In this document: positions 10,969 through 22,182 of the stretch, piece by piece
How positions within the stretch are numbered: the first letter of the stretch is position 1
Layout of the letters: each line of letters starts with the position of its first letter
Assembly (NCBI GenBank): GCA_026119935.1
Contig: JALRMH010000008.1
Coordinates: 372,001 to 436,000, forward strand
Origin: Endothia cerciana
Lineage: Eukaryota > Ascomycota > Sordariomycetes > Diaporthales > Cryphonectriaceae
Direction of reading: 5' to 3'
DNA: 64,000 nucleotides
Translations under genes and position numbers: made by a program
Notes under the pieces: generated by a model
What the model was told of the DNA's origin: nothing
The model's database searches: none
The model's input: only the letters and a program-made list of their open reading frames with translations

Positions 10969-12474
10969 GCGACCCGACAACAGGACAACAGGCCTCGGAT
11001 CCGCATCAGCCTTGTTCCTGGGCCTGTCTGTCTATCTATCCGTCTAAATTGGTGCATTGTCACCGCCGCAAGACAATGTCTCATTTGTGAGACAGGCGCG
11101 CGCGCGGGCGGGGGGGGGGGTGGGGGCAGGAGAGAAAAGTCTACTATTCTTGTCTATCAAACACAGTTCTACAGTGGCGTATCCAGAATTCCAAAACCCC
11201 GGCTCGTCGACAACCCCCCAGCTGGATCGGTCCGATCTCATCCCATCCGCTCGAGCAGAGCTTGCTTGCTTCACCGCGCGCGCGTGCCGGCGCACGTCCC
11301 CGGTATCAATCCGATTGGTTCACGGTCCGTGCACTATCCGTTATTTGTTTCGTTCCATCTCTCGCCCCAGACCGGTCCGCTATGCGAGCACCTTTGCAGC
11401 CAGGCGGGAGACAGGGAGACAGCCGTGCGCACGAACCAGGTGCCAGGCTCACACCCCCCGGTATAGACCCCCCCCCCTCCCCGCAACCCACCGCCAACTC
11501 GTGTTTTGTGTCGCAGTCGGCCGGCAGGCGGGAGGGTCTGAGACGGGCCCAGGAGGTGGGATGGGGATAGGTACGGGTGAGGTTGATAGTGGTGACGGGA
11601 CAAGAAGCGGCCGCATCACAAGGCGGCTTGGGGGGTCCCCCTCTCCTCAATGTATGTTGTGCCACTTGTCGTGACCAAGACACATGAAACAACCCACGCT
11701 GCTGATACTCCACGCCGTCGCAAAGCATCATGGTATGGCTCCCTTTCACCCACAGGATCTACCCTGTCCAAGGGAGGAGGAAATCGATATCGTTGATAAA
11801 ACGCAATAAGGGTGGATAGGAATATTGTTCTTGAAGAGAAGCTCCCAAAAAAAATCCCAACAAAAAAAAAAATCATTCAAAGAAAAAAGACCAGAAAAGA
11901 AAAGAAGAAAGGAATAAAAAAATAAAAAAATAAAAAATAAAATCATACACTCCGGCCCGATGCGTGGTGTGATGCGCCCACTCTCTGCCGGTGGGTTTCT
12001 GGTCGGAGCCAGGGCCCGAGGGGATTTGGAGGGTAACGATGCAGGACAAGAATATTGTTTTTTGGTGTTTTTTTTCTTTCTTTCTTCCTCTCTCAAAAAC
12101 CTCGCCGTGAAAAATGCATGCAGGCCTGTGTTGCCCCCCGCTCCCCGTGGTGGCCGCGGTCGTGGTCTTCCGCCAACCCGGCCATCCAGCCGGCTCCGCC
12201 GCACCTTCACCGTCCGGTGTAGTTTTTTTTTTCCCGACCACGTGTCCCCTCCCCCCTTTAACCGTGGCACCAGTCCCCAACTCCACCGTTGACCACGCCG
12301 TACTCACTTGTCCACTGTATGTAAGAATGCTCATGTATGTGCCAGAAATTGGAATCTTTGACCGCCCAAGCATCATCGTGATCGTATTTCATAGTCGTCG
12401 TTTTGGCATTTCAGATCCCCGCGCCGCTGTGTTGCTTATGGCCTCTCAGCCCGGCGCACCAGACCTGGAAACTC
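10969..12474. other. Tail-to-tail spacer between trm9 and the Myb/SANT gene
   Basis: Convergent 3' regions with no supportable gene. It contains a G-rich run near 11109-11126, a C-rich run near 11468, and a markedly A-rich stretch at about 11846-11945 (many A and AAAAAT tracts), where 3' UTR ends are likely. No confident poly(A) site can be assigned. Confidence 0.45.
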
Positions 12475-14197
12475 TCAGTGCCTCCTTCTCGTCGCCTCCC
12501 GGCCAGAGTCGGGACTGCTTCTTCCCCGCTTCGAGCTGACGCTGCCCTCGGGGCTGTAGCCCATGCCCGGGCCCGGCAGTGCCGAGGTCCGTGGGCTCGC
12601 CGTCGCGCTGGGACTGGCGCTGATGCCGCCGAGGGAGTATGCCGGGGTCGAATAGGGACTGACCCCCGTCGTGAGCTCTGCCACGCCCGGCAGCTGTAGC
12701 CTGCCGTCCGGGCCCCGCTCCCTGCCGGCCGACTGGATCGGCGGAAGGCCGGGACCGGGCGCCGGAGGGCCGGAGTCGTACATATACTCGGACGGAGCCG
12801 GCCTGGGCGGCAGGCTCTCGCGCCTCACAGGGTGGGGGCCGCGGCTCGGGCCCGGCGGGGATATGGTAGACATTGTCGGCGGGATGGTAAGCGGGTGCGG
12901 CTGCGGCTGCGGCTGCGGCGGCGGCGGCGGCGGCGGCGGCGGAGGGTGAGGATGAGGATGGGGAGGCTGATGGTGGTGCGGCAGGTGGGATGCCGTGCCG
13001 CGCGGGTATCGGAGCAGATGTGGGTCGCCCCGGGCCACGCTGCCCTGCGAGTGGGAGTGGACGTGGCCCCGCGACGGCGACGACCTGCTGCTGTCCTGCT
13101 GCGAGTTGACCGATGCCAGCGTGAAGGGGACGACGCCCGCGCGGGTCGCCATGTCGCTCTCGCCCAGCTGCCAGTGCATGGCCTCCGCGGCGCGCCACGG
13201 GATCTGCAGCTCTTCTGCCACCTTGGCCCACATATCTGGCTTGAATCTGTGATTGGGCGGCCATGCGAGTCAGTAATTCTCCGGAGACAAGGGTGATTGC
13301 TAGGTGTAAGGCTCCGGCTGCCCGATCGTGAATCTCGATGGGCGTTGTGGGGGGGAGGAAGGTGGGGGGGGGGGCGCCCTTTCGTGGTATGCATTAGGTG
13401 TCCACGGGGGATTGGGCCACATCGACTGGTCTAGCCCCCCTTCGCCTCTCCCCAGCGGGTTGCGGTCATCGTGAGGGCGGGTTGAGGGGTCGCACCAGAA
13501 CACGGGGGATTTCTCGGTAGTGGACTCACCTCTCGTACAGGCGCGCAAGTTTGTTCTTGCGCTCCTCGTCCCACTCGCTCCGCCTCTCTAGGTAGTTCTG
13601 GTAGTGCAGCCGACAACTAATCGAGCTGCGTCCCGGAAGCCGCTTTGAGATGTCCTCCCACTTCATGCCGCTGCCGCGTAGCTCGATGATGAGCGCGTCC
13701 TCCTCGGGCGACCACTTGCTCTGTTTCTTGGCCGGGCTCTCCTGTGTGTGCGGTGGCATGCCTCGCTTCCCCCCTCCGCCTGGTTGTGGTCCTAGTCCCG
13801 GCCCCGGGCCCGGCCCTATCGATCCTGGTCCTCTTGGATCTGCTGGTACAGGTCCCGACGGTCCTCCCCCTCCCAGGTATGCCGCCGCCGGCGCGTATCC
13901 GCCGCCTCCGAGGAACGGGTAGGGGCCCGGCGGAGGGGGCGCCGCTGGCATGGCGTACATAGTTCCGACAACGGGAGCCGCTCCGGCAACTCTCTGCTGG
14001 CCACCCTGGATAGCCGCAGCGGGTGCCAACGTAGCTGTTGGTGCTGACCGCGGGGCGGAAGCGTCGGCGGGGTGTGCTGCCGCCGCGTGTGGAAGGGGCG
14101 CAGGAGCGGACGCAGATCTGGCTCGTGCGGGCTGGTTGGGAGGCGAGTCGGAGGACTCATTTGAGTCGGGGACCTTGAGTAGTGACCTGATATCCAC
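12475..14197 (-). CDS. Myb/SANT DNA-binding domain protein
   Basis: Likely nuclear DNA-binding regulator. Two exons on the minus strand, 14197-13530 and 13246-12475, join across a 283-nt intron (donor AG|gtgagt, acceptor cacag|A), giving 479 residues. The N-terminus (MDIRSLLKVPDSNESSD) looks like a natural start. The next 140 residues are Ala/Pro/Gly-rich. A Myb/SANT repeat spans about 160-215: KWSPEEDALIIELRGSGMKW, then DISKRLPGRSSISCRLHYQN. It runs across the splice into a second helical unit (FKPDMWAKVAEELQIPWRAAEAMHWQLGE, about 224-252). This continuity across the junction is the best support for the intron. The rest is Pro/His/Gln-rich and ends in a basic tail. Target genes are unknown, and the orthologue name is not recognised. 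Confidence 0.86.
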
Positions 14198-14894
14198 GGT
14201 GGGTGGTGTCTGGGCCCTGTCTTCGCCTAACAGCGGCTGCTATTCATCGACGCGGTGAGGATGTCGGATGGTTGTTTTGGCTGAACCTGGCTTCCTCCTT
14301 CACCCTGCTCTCGTCCCGCTTCCACCTTTCCCTCTGGAGAGCAGCGCGTCGAGGTGCCGAGTCAGATGAGTACTGGAAGGGAGTATTGTGCTTCTTTGTC
14401 GATGTCCTCTAGGAGTTGATACTCCTAGGCTGGATGACTGCTACACCGGCTTGTACCGACTTCCAGTTTTGGACAAGATGCCTTAACGCTGTCGTCTCGT
14501 TTGGGCAATGGAAGATGCTCGTCTCCCTCAGACGCGGTCGAGGACTCGAGACCTTTTTTTTTTCTTCTTTTTCTTTTGTCGTGAGAAAAGATTCCGAGTG
14601 TTCCAGACTGATGTCTCTGTTACAATCTCCGGAAGTGCACGGTCGTAACAAGAACGGCTCTTTCAGGCCAGTTGCGGCAGAATAAAGGGCGTGCAAGGTG
14701 CGAGGCTGACGTTCTTGAACCCGCAGGGGCTGACCGGAAGGATTGAGGTGACTATTCTAGGTTGCAGGGTGGCTTGTAGGTTCTCTCGTCAGAGATATAA
14801 GGCGTGGGTCGTGTCTGGCGAGGTTGAAGACGGTGACATGATTGGCGCCACCTCAGCCAATTGCAACCAGGATATGGCTATTTCCTGACGAGAC

Positions 14895-14919
14895 AAAAAA
14901 AAAAAAAAAAAAAAAAAAA
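14895..14919. repeat. Poly(A)25 tract
   Basis: Run of 25 A followed by GGAAAGAAAGG. No target-site duplication or retroelement sequence is recognisable next to it, so it is listed only as a homopolymer tract. Confidence 0.8.
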
Positions 14920-15248
14920 GGAAAGAAAGGTAGGGAATGTACGGGCCAGAAGGCGGCCAGGGTCAGGATCACGGAGTCGCGAAACGACAGCCCCAGGGCG
15001 GGTGAGTACGTCAGTCCAACTAGGTTGTCAGGATTTTCCCCTTGACCGCAGGTAGGACGGCCGCCGGTATGGTGATCGTCGTCGTCTTCCGAGGGTCACG
15101 TAGCCTGGGCAGGAGGCGAGCTCGACAGGGAAGAAGCCGGGCTAGCTGCGGGAAGATGCGCCTGCAGGGAAATGATAGGGAAGAAGAAAGGAAGAGGAAC
15201 AAGAAGGTTCAAGGAAAGCAAGTGATCTAGAATGTGGATCCGTCAGCC

Positions 15249-15262
15249 GGGGGGGGGGGGGG
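15249..15262. repeat. Poly(G)14 tract
   Basis: Run of 14 G in intergenic DNA, one of many G or C runs of 11 or more in the window. Confidence 0.8.
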
Positions 15263-15918
15263 AGAGGGCATAGCCGGGATCAAGAATTGGGAAGTTTGAT
15301 TCTCTGTCACAAGGCGAGGAGCCTCAGCGTGAGGAATCAAAGTACTGCGAGGTAGGCGAAGAAGTAAGAAGAGGTCACAAGCTAGACATGCACAAAAGCG
15401 AGGCAGTGACCAGGGGGGGGTGTGTCTCGAGATGGGGTGTGTTCAGCTGGTGGAGCCAGACAGGAAGAAGCCTGCCCGAAAAGACGATACTATGTCAGTT
15501 ATGGGCGACTTGCGACGTCCTGGGGGACCGATTCGACTTCTGAAGAGCGTGGGTCTATATCAGGGCGAGCATCTCTGATATAGGTAGGGCGGATCTGGTA
15601 GAGGTCACGGCCCACCTATAGCCAAGTTGTACCGTAAACGGCCGGCAGTGAGGATAAGACGGTGGATCGTCTCCAGGGTTGTGCCGGCGCATTAGCTGGA
15701 CGAACCGTAGGGGACCAGGGGGGGGGTCGGGTTGCTGTGCATTACTCGAAACAACGTCAGAAGAAGCAAGAGAGGGTAAGAAGGGGGACAAGGTGACGGT
15801 AACTTAGTCGAGTCTTGTGAGGCCGCACCCTGATCGCTGGCTTAGAATCCCCCACGATGTGGGTGGCCACAAGGTACCCCCCTGGGCCCGTGTCGAACGC
15901 CCGAGGTGGTCGTCGTTG

Positions 15919-15947
<29 letters not shown>
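15919..15947. repeat. (GT)n microsatellite
   Basis: About 14 uninterrupted GT units in gene-free DNA. Confidence 0.9.
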
Positions 15948-15949
<2 letters not shown>

Positions 15950-17472
15950 CTATCAACTAGGGCCTGTTGACATGGCCACGAATTCATGCATACGCTTGTG
16001 TGTATAGCTCTATTTCCGACCCCCTTGTCGAGACTTCATGAGCATTCCCCAGCCGTCCGTCGGGCCTAAACTGAGGACAAGTCCACCCCAGCATTAGTCA
16101 GTAGCGCAGACAGCCGAGCGCCATGTAAAGGGGTTCATCACTGAGCTTGCACGGCTCTGCAAGAGGCGCAGGTGGACAGGCTGCAGTGCATCCGGAGCAT
16201 GGCGCCGCCGCGGCGACTTGTTGGCTCTGGAGTGGCCATTCAGACAGGAAGTCACGGTTCATGTTGCCTGGTCACAGTTGTTCCGCATGTTGAGGGTGCC
16301 CAAGACCGAGTGAAGCCGCAGGACTACTCGGTCAGGGAGCAGGGCGGCGAGGTCGGCCTGTAGAGTTGAGCTGGGTCTGGAGTCTGGCGCCTGACCGCTT
16401 ATGACCGGTTGCAGACTGGACTGTGTGAGGTGTTCGCTGCCCAATCTCCGTGAAGACCGGAGCGGAAGTCACTGCAAAACCATGGTTCGCGATGCAGGTG
16501 GCCCTCGACAATACCGCCGAGAAGTCTGATAAGAGCCGGACTTTGGTAGTGAAGGAGTTGAGCAGGTGTTGGAGGAACCTCGGAGGAACTTCAGATACCC
16601 AGAGACTGCGGCCGTGGATGCGTTTGGCTCCGGAACAGGTTCAGCAGAACCGAGCTTAGCCACTTCAGGGGCTGCATTGACTGTTTGAGAAGTCTAAACA
16701 GCGCCGGAGATAGGGTGTTCAACAGGAGGCAAAGCTTTGAGCCCAACCACTGCTTGGCTGTCGTCGGCATATGGCAGATCGAGGTTTGTCTGCTATCACA
16801 TAAATCCTCATACTCGGGATGCAGCTGTTAGTCAGATACCTGTGTAGCGACTCACCAAACGTCGAAACAGGCCGGGGTCTTGCGAGCCGGCGGTTTGGGT
16901 TCGCAAGATGCCCCCGAGCTTTGATCGCTGCAGAGCAGTCATCGGACCCTCGACCAGCTTGGCCACTCTTGTCACGGGCACGTTTCGCGCTCATGATGTC
17001 GCAGTTACCTCCCTGGTCCGCTCCTCCAGGCACCGATCGCAAGTCATGTCTAGTGGGCCTTCCCTTCCCTTCGCCATCGCTCTGGCGGTGGCTTTTCCTG
17101 AGCGCCATCAGCGCCGGCTGCCGCAGTCGAGCTCAAACCTGCATTTCAGGGTGTGCTAACGCGGCCATGTACGACCAGGTGAGCTGGGCGCGGTCTGAAG
17201 TCCTCACGTCCGTGGGATGTCGTCGCGTTTTGGGTTGGCGACCCGAAGGATGCTAAGGTTGGGCCCGGGACGTTAGAGACCAGTCTGTGCGCAGCGGAAT
17301 ATCCCTTGATTAGTCCTTACACACTCCACTTATCGCTATACTATGTTGGGCGTACGGGAAAGGCTTGTACTGACGTCCCCGACGGTGTTATCTCGGTCCG
17401 GCGCGGCTCCGGAACTCCCTTCACTGACAATGACATTTTTCTCGAGGCTCGATGCCGCCGCCCGTTGCGTCT

Positions 17473-17510
17473 ATGCCATGCCATGCCATGCCGTGCCGTG
17501 CCGTGCCGTG
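17473..17510. repeat. ATGCC/GTGCC pentamer repeat
   Basis: Three ATGCC units followed by four GTGCC units, so the array has two blocks differing by one transition. It is intergenic. Confidence 0.88.
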
Positions 17511-20500
17511 GCGATGCCGGCCAATGGTGGGTGCGTGCGTGGGAGTTTAGCGTGAAGAATGTCATCAATCAGCTGAGGTCTTGAAGCCCAAGGCATTAAG
17601 GATGCGGACCAGGCTCTTAGGAGGGGACATCCCAGCTATCCAACCCCTTAGCTTGTAAGTGCGGTAGAAGGATGAATTGGCGGTCAGCCTGCGTGCTCGT
17701 AGCCGCCCACTGCCTTGAATCAGGGTAGGTGAAGACCCGGGCGGCCTTGAGTGCCAGACTGAGGAAACTATGGGCCACGTGCACCGGCTTTCGGCTGGTA
17801 CATCGTATTGTGAATCGGCCAATATACGAGCCCGCATGGGGACAAGCTCTGCTGTAGCCCTACGTCGATGCCGATCGATGAAATGCTATGTCCGGATTCG
17901 GTTACAGTAGTGACCTGTCCGTGAACCATGATCTTCGAATTTCTTTGTCGGCGCCCCATCAACATGGGTTCTACGGTTCGGTACGAAAGGTGTCAGCCGC
18001 AACCTGACCTGCTCACACGCGTGTGATATGCTGGCCAGAAATGGGTCGTGGTTCCTCTGATCACCCGAAACCTTGCCCTCCGGGTGGGCGGGCGAACAAG
18101 GCATTGCTTCTCCGCCGCTTCTCCTGCCCAGTCTGGGCAACAGGCAAGGCCTCTCCACCACCTAGTTCGTCCCCTCCTGTAAGCTGATCATTAGCAAGAT
18201 TGGGCTGTCCAGAAAGTGGCCATATTGGACCTGCGCTGGGGTCGGCAAGGAACGGCCCTGCACGCACTTATGGGATATTCTAGTCATGAGGCGGTTTGTG
18301 CTGTCGGGTTTCAACCCCAGCCTTCAATGCACGATACCGCTTCTGCGAGATGACCGTCACCACGCGGGGCAATGTCACGCACGGTGATAGTCTTGAATAG
18401 CTGTTGCTGCCCGAGCATTGTTGTAGTAGCGCGTTCTGTGGCTCACTCTCCGTTTGTTGGGCTCCACTCACGGAGCATTGAGTTGAAAGGATCGACGTCA
18501 AGGTCGGCATTGATTACTTGGCTCCTGGTGCCCCCATTGCCAGGTAGCCATAGAACGAACCAGAAATCGTGTCAGTCAGACCTGCCTGCACCGCCGCACT
18601 CAAGAACGCCCATTCCAGACGGGTGAGTGTCGGCGAGAAAGTGGGTTAAGACGGGACGTTCAAGTCAAGTGAGAGATTCTTCATGTGTGAGATCATTGTT
18701 GCCGGCACCCTTGGCGCCGGAGTCTGCTGAAGTGGATGCCGCAGGGCTGGCGACAGCTGTCGTGCATTGTCTCTCAAAAGACCCTGGACGAGATCTGAGC
18801 CTGCGAGTGCGATGGTTCAGGATGAAAGGCAACAGTTACACCGTATCGGGTCGGACGGAGAAATGCGATGAGCAGCAGCTTTGGCGGTAGGATCTCCTGT
18901 GCTCCGCACCAGGGCCCAGGCCTCGGTCTATCCTCTTGCACCGACTAGAGCCGTGGGGTCCAGTAAGCCTGGAGAGGGAGTAGTTTTTGACGCGCATTCG
19001 GGATGCTGTCAGATGCAATGGGCGAGAGAAATGAACCCAGCGAGGGGTCCCGCAGGAGGAGGATTCTCAGACCGAGTAGACTATGCCCGTCATGCATATT
19101 GAAGGAATCGCAGGCCGAGATGATCAGATACAGAGAATGCCCTCAGCCGCAGGAAAAGCCTCGTCCCAGTTCTCATCATGGGTGACGTTGCGCGCCGGCA
19201 GCGACCGCACCTTAAGCTAGCGTCCCCGCTGTATTGGGCCCCGACCTACGTTTACACCCCTGCCGTGAGATCGACCGAGCTCCCAGGATACCAGGTGAAA
19301 TGGCGGTACACTTTTAGCTCGGCCGTGTACATCCCGGAACCTCGCAGCCATGTCTTGCGCGTCGATTTTCGTGGGAAGTCAATGAGGCGGTGAACACCGA
19401 GCATCAAGACGAGGTTTGGAGGCAAGGATGAGATGGCTTGTACCTGGCCGAGAGACTGCGTGGTGACGCGGGCGGATCGTTCACATGTCGCCCACTGCCA
19501 AGAAGGTCGCTGGCTGGGCTACCAGAAGCCAATGTGACCCCTACACACGCCCCAAGAGGGCAGTTGTTTTTAAGGCCGGAATCTTGCCACGGGCCCCTCC
19601 TGGCTGTTTGAACGGGGTTCGGACGGCGCGAGGACAGCTTCAGATCCGTCAAATCGTAGATGCCTCGACCTGGCCCCGAGTTGAGCCTGCGTGGGTTGCC
19701 GGGAATCTGGTCACGAGCGTGAGAGATACGAAGAGACGCGAGATGAACTCTAGACGGGCACCTGAAACCAGGCAAAGGGTCGGTTGAACAGCCTACACAA
19801 TCGGATGTGTAGTGGTAGGTGCATTCAGACTAGTCACGGCAGCCGGCAAGATGTCATGCAGCAGACCTATGCGTCGTCTTTTCTTTTCTTTTTCTGGCTG
19901 ATCCCGGTTGGGGACGTGCTCAAGACCACAATAACGTAGGCTGCCCATGTGAGGTCGCAGAGAGCCGTGGCATGCCTAGCTTTCGTACTGCTTCCATGAG
20001 TCGGAAGCCGGCATTGGCTCCGGCGATGGTCTCGATGGGTAGCAGCGTAGAAGGGAGGCTCAGACAGATTCCACCGCAATCCGTTTGTCGAAGCACCACC
20101 CCAAGGGCCAATGAAACCACGCGGAGAGGTCCAGGCAGGGAGACAGATGAGAGATGCGCCCGGGGGGCCGGGGCCGGCGCCAGGAGCAGGACTCCTGCAC
20201 GCGAAATCTCAGGTTTGACAACATGACAATGCCGTACCCCGTTGAGGCGGCCAGGATGCTCAGATTAAGGGGAGCGCAAACGGACGCCGGCGAATGGGTG
20301 AAAGGCATTGTTTGTGTCCACAGCGGTAGGGTGCCTTGCTTTGTCCGAATGCTGCAGCCTGAACCGCAGGGAGCCGTCGGCCCCAACCATGGAAACTGCT
20401 AACGAGGAGAGACGGCACGAAGAGCAGACGCGGTTTCAAGTGGTGCCAGGTGGAGGCGTCGGCGCCGGCCTGATGATGGTCTTGGGAACCGTGGGGGTGG

Positions 20501-20771
20501 GGGTGGGGACAGTAGTGGCGCGGGCTGGTCGAGGTGGGATCATCTGAGCATCCTGAAGAGGTGATCAATCCGGAATGATGGATTGCCCGGTCCGTGGCCG
20601 ATGCTGAGGTATGTCCGTGTTCCTTGGTGTTCAGGGGCCCTGGCAGAGGTGGTCTGGGGCTGACGAGGCGGACAGCGAGGTAAGCGCAGAGGCTTTATCA
20701 CGATGCAGATCGCAGTTCAGATCTCGGAGACGGGAGTAATGGGTGGTAACATTGGCGGGTGGTGGATTCAA

Positions 20772-20781
20772 TACACACACG

Positions 20782-20822
<41 letters not shown>
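20772..20822. repeat. Compound (AC)n(AG)n microsatellite
   Basis: An AC array with one G interruption, followed directly by about 13 AG units, roughly 330 bp upstream of the tubulin cofactor B gene. Confidence 0.9.
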
Positions 20823-21149
20823 GGTCGCTCAAACGTTTGGATGAGAATGCCCTTGGTAGGCGAGGCTGTACTCAGGGATCAAGGTAAGAGAAGATGGACG
20901 AGACGCGCAGGGGTTGTTTAAGCGCCACAGACGGGAATTTTTTTATCTGTGGCTGGCGTCTGCCATTGTGGCTGCGCTGTTTACCGCCTGCTCAACTGGC
21001 AAGTAACTGGAAAAGCCTCGCTCGCTATCTCCTGCCTGAATCTGGACCACCTCAACCGCAGCGCACTCTCACCCAGCTGGCTTCACGCATTTCATTTCCA
21101 CACGCAGGGCAGATCCCTCGAACAGGATTGCTGATCACAAGCCTAGGTC

Positions 21150-22182
21150 ATGGCGGACGTGCCGATGCGTGTGGTGTCAGAGAACACCTCGTCAGAGCGT
21201 CGCATCACTCCATCGTGGTCCATCAGCAGACTGAAGACAAAGTTAGAGCCTGTGACGGGAATCCCTCCGTCATTGCAGAGGATTTCCCTCAAAATACCAG
21301 GCCAGGAGAGCATACCCATCGAGGCCAGTGACGAGGACTCGACTCATCTCAGCTCCTTCTCGCTCGTGGCATATGCTGAACTGCATGTATGTGTTCCTGC
21401 TGCGCACGCAACACGTGTCTCGCCCTCTCCAGACCCCTCGCCGCTTGTTCTCGAATCCCGAACATCATCTCAGGCTTGATCAAGGCATGCTATGCTGGTC
21501 TGAACCGTGGGGCAGGTTGGCCCCGGGCGCCCACACGGCCGGGTCAGCATCAGAGAGCTTCTCTTCGGCTGGCCTTCTTCTCTTCAACATCCATCACACC
21601 CACACCGAACACCCGCATTGAGCCCCCGCCTTGAAAGATATATCTCACATCCAAGTCAACCACTGCCGATCCAACAGCTGACAAAGATGCTAGGTGCTGG
21701 ATACACGGCCACCCGGGGCCAGGCCAAACTACACTGACGCCACTGGGGTCGATAAGTATGTGATGCCTGAGGAAGAATACGCCAGGAAGACCGACTCTGT
21801 TCTCGCCTGGAAGAAGGCCGAGAAGCTCGGGAGGTTCGATCCCGACGCTCCCAGCCGAGAGGAAGCCAAGATTGCCGCGTTCGCGGACGAGGTCCGCAGC
21901 CGCGGTATCGAGGCAGGCAGGCGCTGCCGCGTGGGAGGGGATGACACACGCCGTGGGGTTGTCATGTACGTGGGTGAAGTGAAGGAGATTCCGGGTGGCT
22001 CGGGTGCATGGGTCGGTATTCAGCTGGACGAGCCAATGGGCAAGAACGACGGCAGCATCGGTGGCGCGCGATACTGGGGACAGCCCTCTGAGATGAAGCA
22101 CGGCGTATTTGTGAGGCCTGAAAGGGTGGAGACCGGGGACTGGCCGCCAATGGATGACCTTGGGGACATGGAAGAGATCTAA
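21150..22182 (+). CDS. alp11: Tubulin-folding cofactor B (CAP-Gly protein, Alp11/TBCB type)
   Basis: Cofactor B binds folded alpha-tubulin and, with cofactor E, takes part in tubulin heterodimer assembly and disassembly in the cytoplasm. Two exons, 21150-21386 and 21694-22182, join in phase 0 across a 307-nt intron (donor CAT|gtatgt, acceptor gctag|GTG), giving 241 residues, close to the usual family length. Residues 1 to about 85 fit the ubiquitin-like N-terminal domain (SISRLKTKLEPVTGIPPSLQ). A central charged helix follows (PEEEYARKTDSVLAWKK). The CAP-Gly domain spans about 150-228, with GKNDGS at 195-200 and HGVFVRPERV after it. The protein ends in DMEEI, an acidic tail with a terminal Ile like the C-terminal motif described for cofactor B. 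The second exon begins at a GTG codon after the acceptor, not at a start codon. Confidence 0.95.

Larger units (their letters stand above)
14198..21149. other. Gene-poor block of about 6.95 kb
   Basis: No coding region can be supported. Open frames are short (under about 150 codons), scattered in all six frames, without recognisable motifs and without neighbouring exons that would join. Visible elements: A25 run (14895-14919), G14 run (15249-15262), (GT)n (15919-15947), ATGCC/GTGCC pentamers (17473-17510) and a compound (AC)n(AG)n microsatellite (20772-20822). The first 300 bases probably hold the Myb gene promoter and the last few hundred the tubulin cofactor B promoter. Confidence 0.5.

Noticed and set aside
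14895..14919. Poly(A)25 as the tail of a retroposed element
   Set aside because: No target-site duplication, no internal promoter boxes and no coding relic found beside it.
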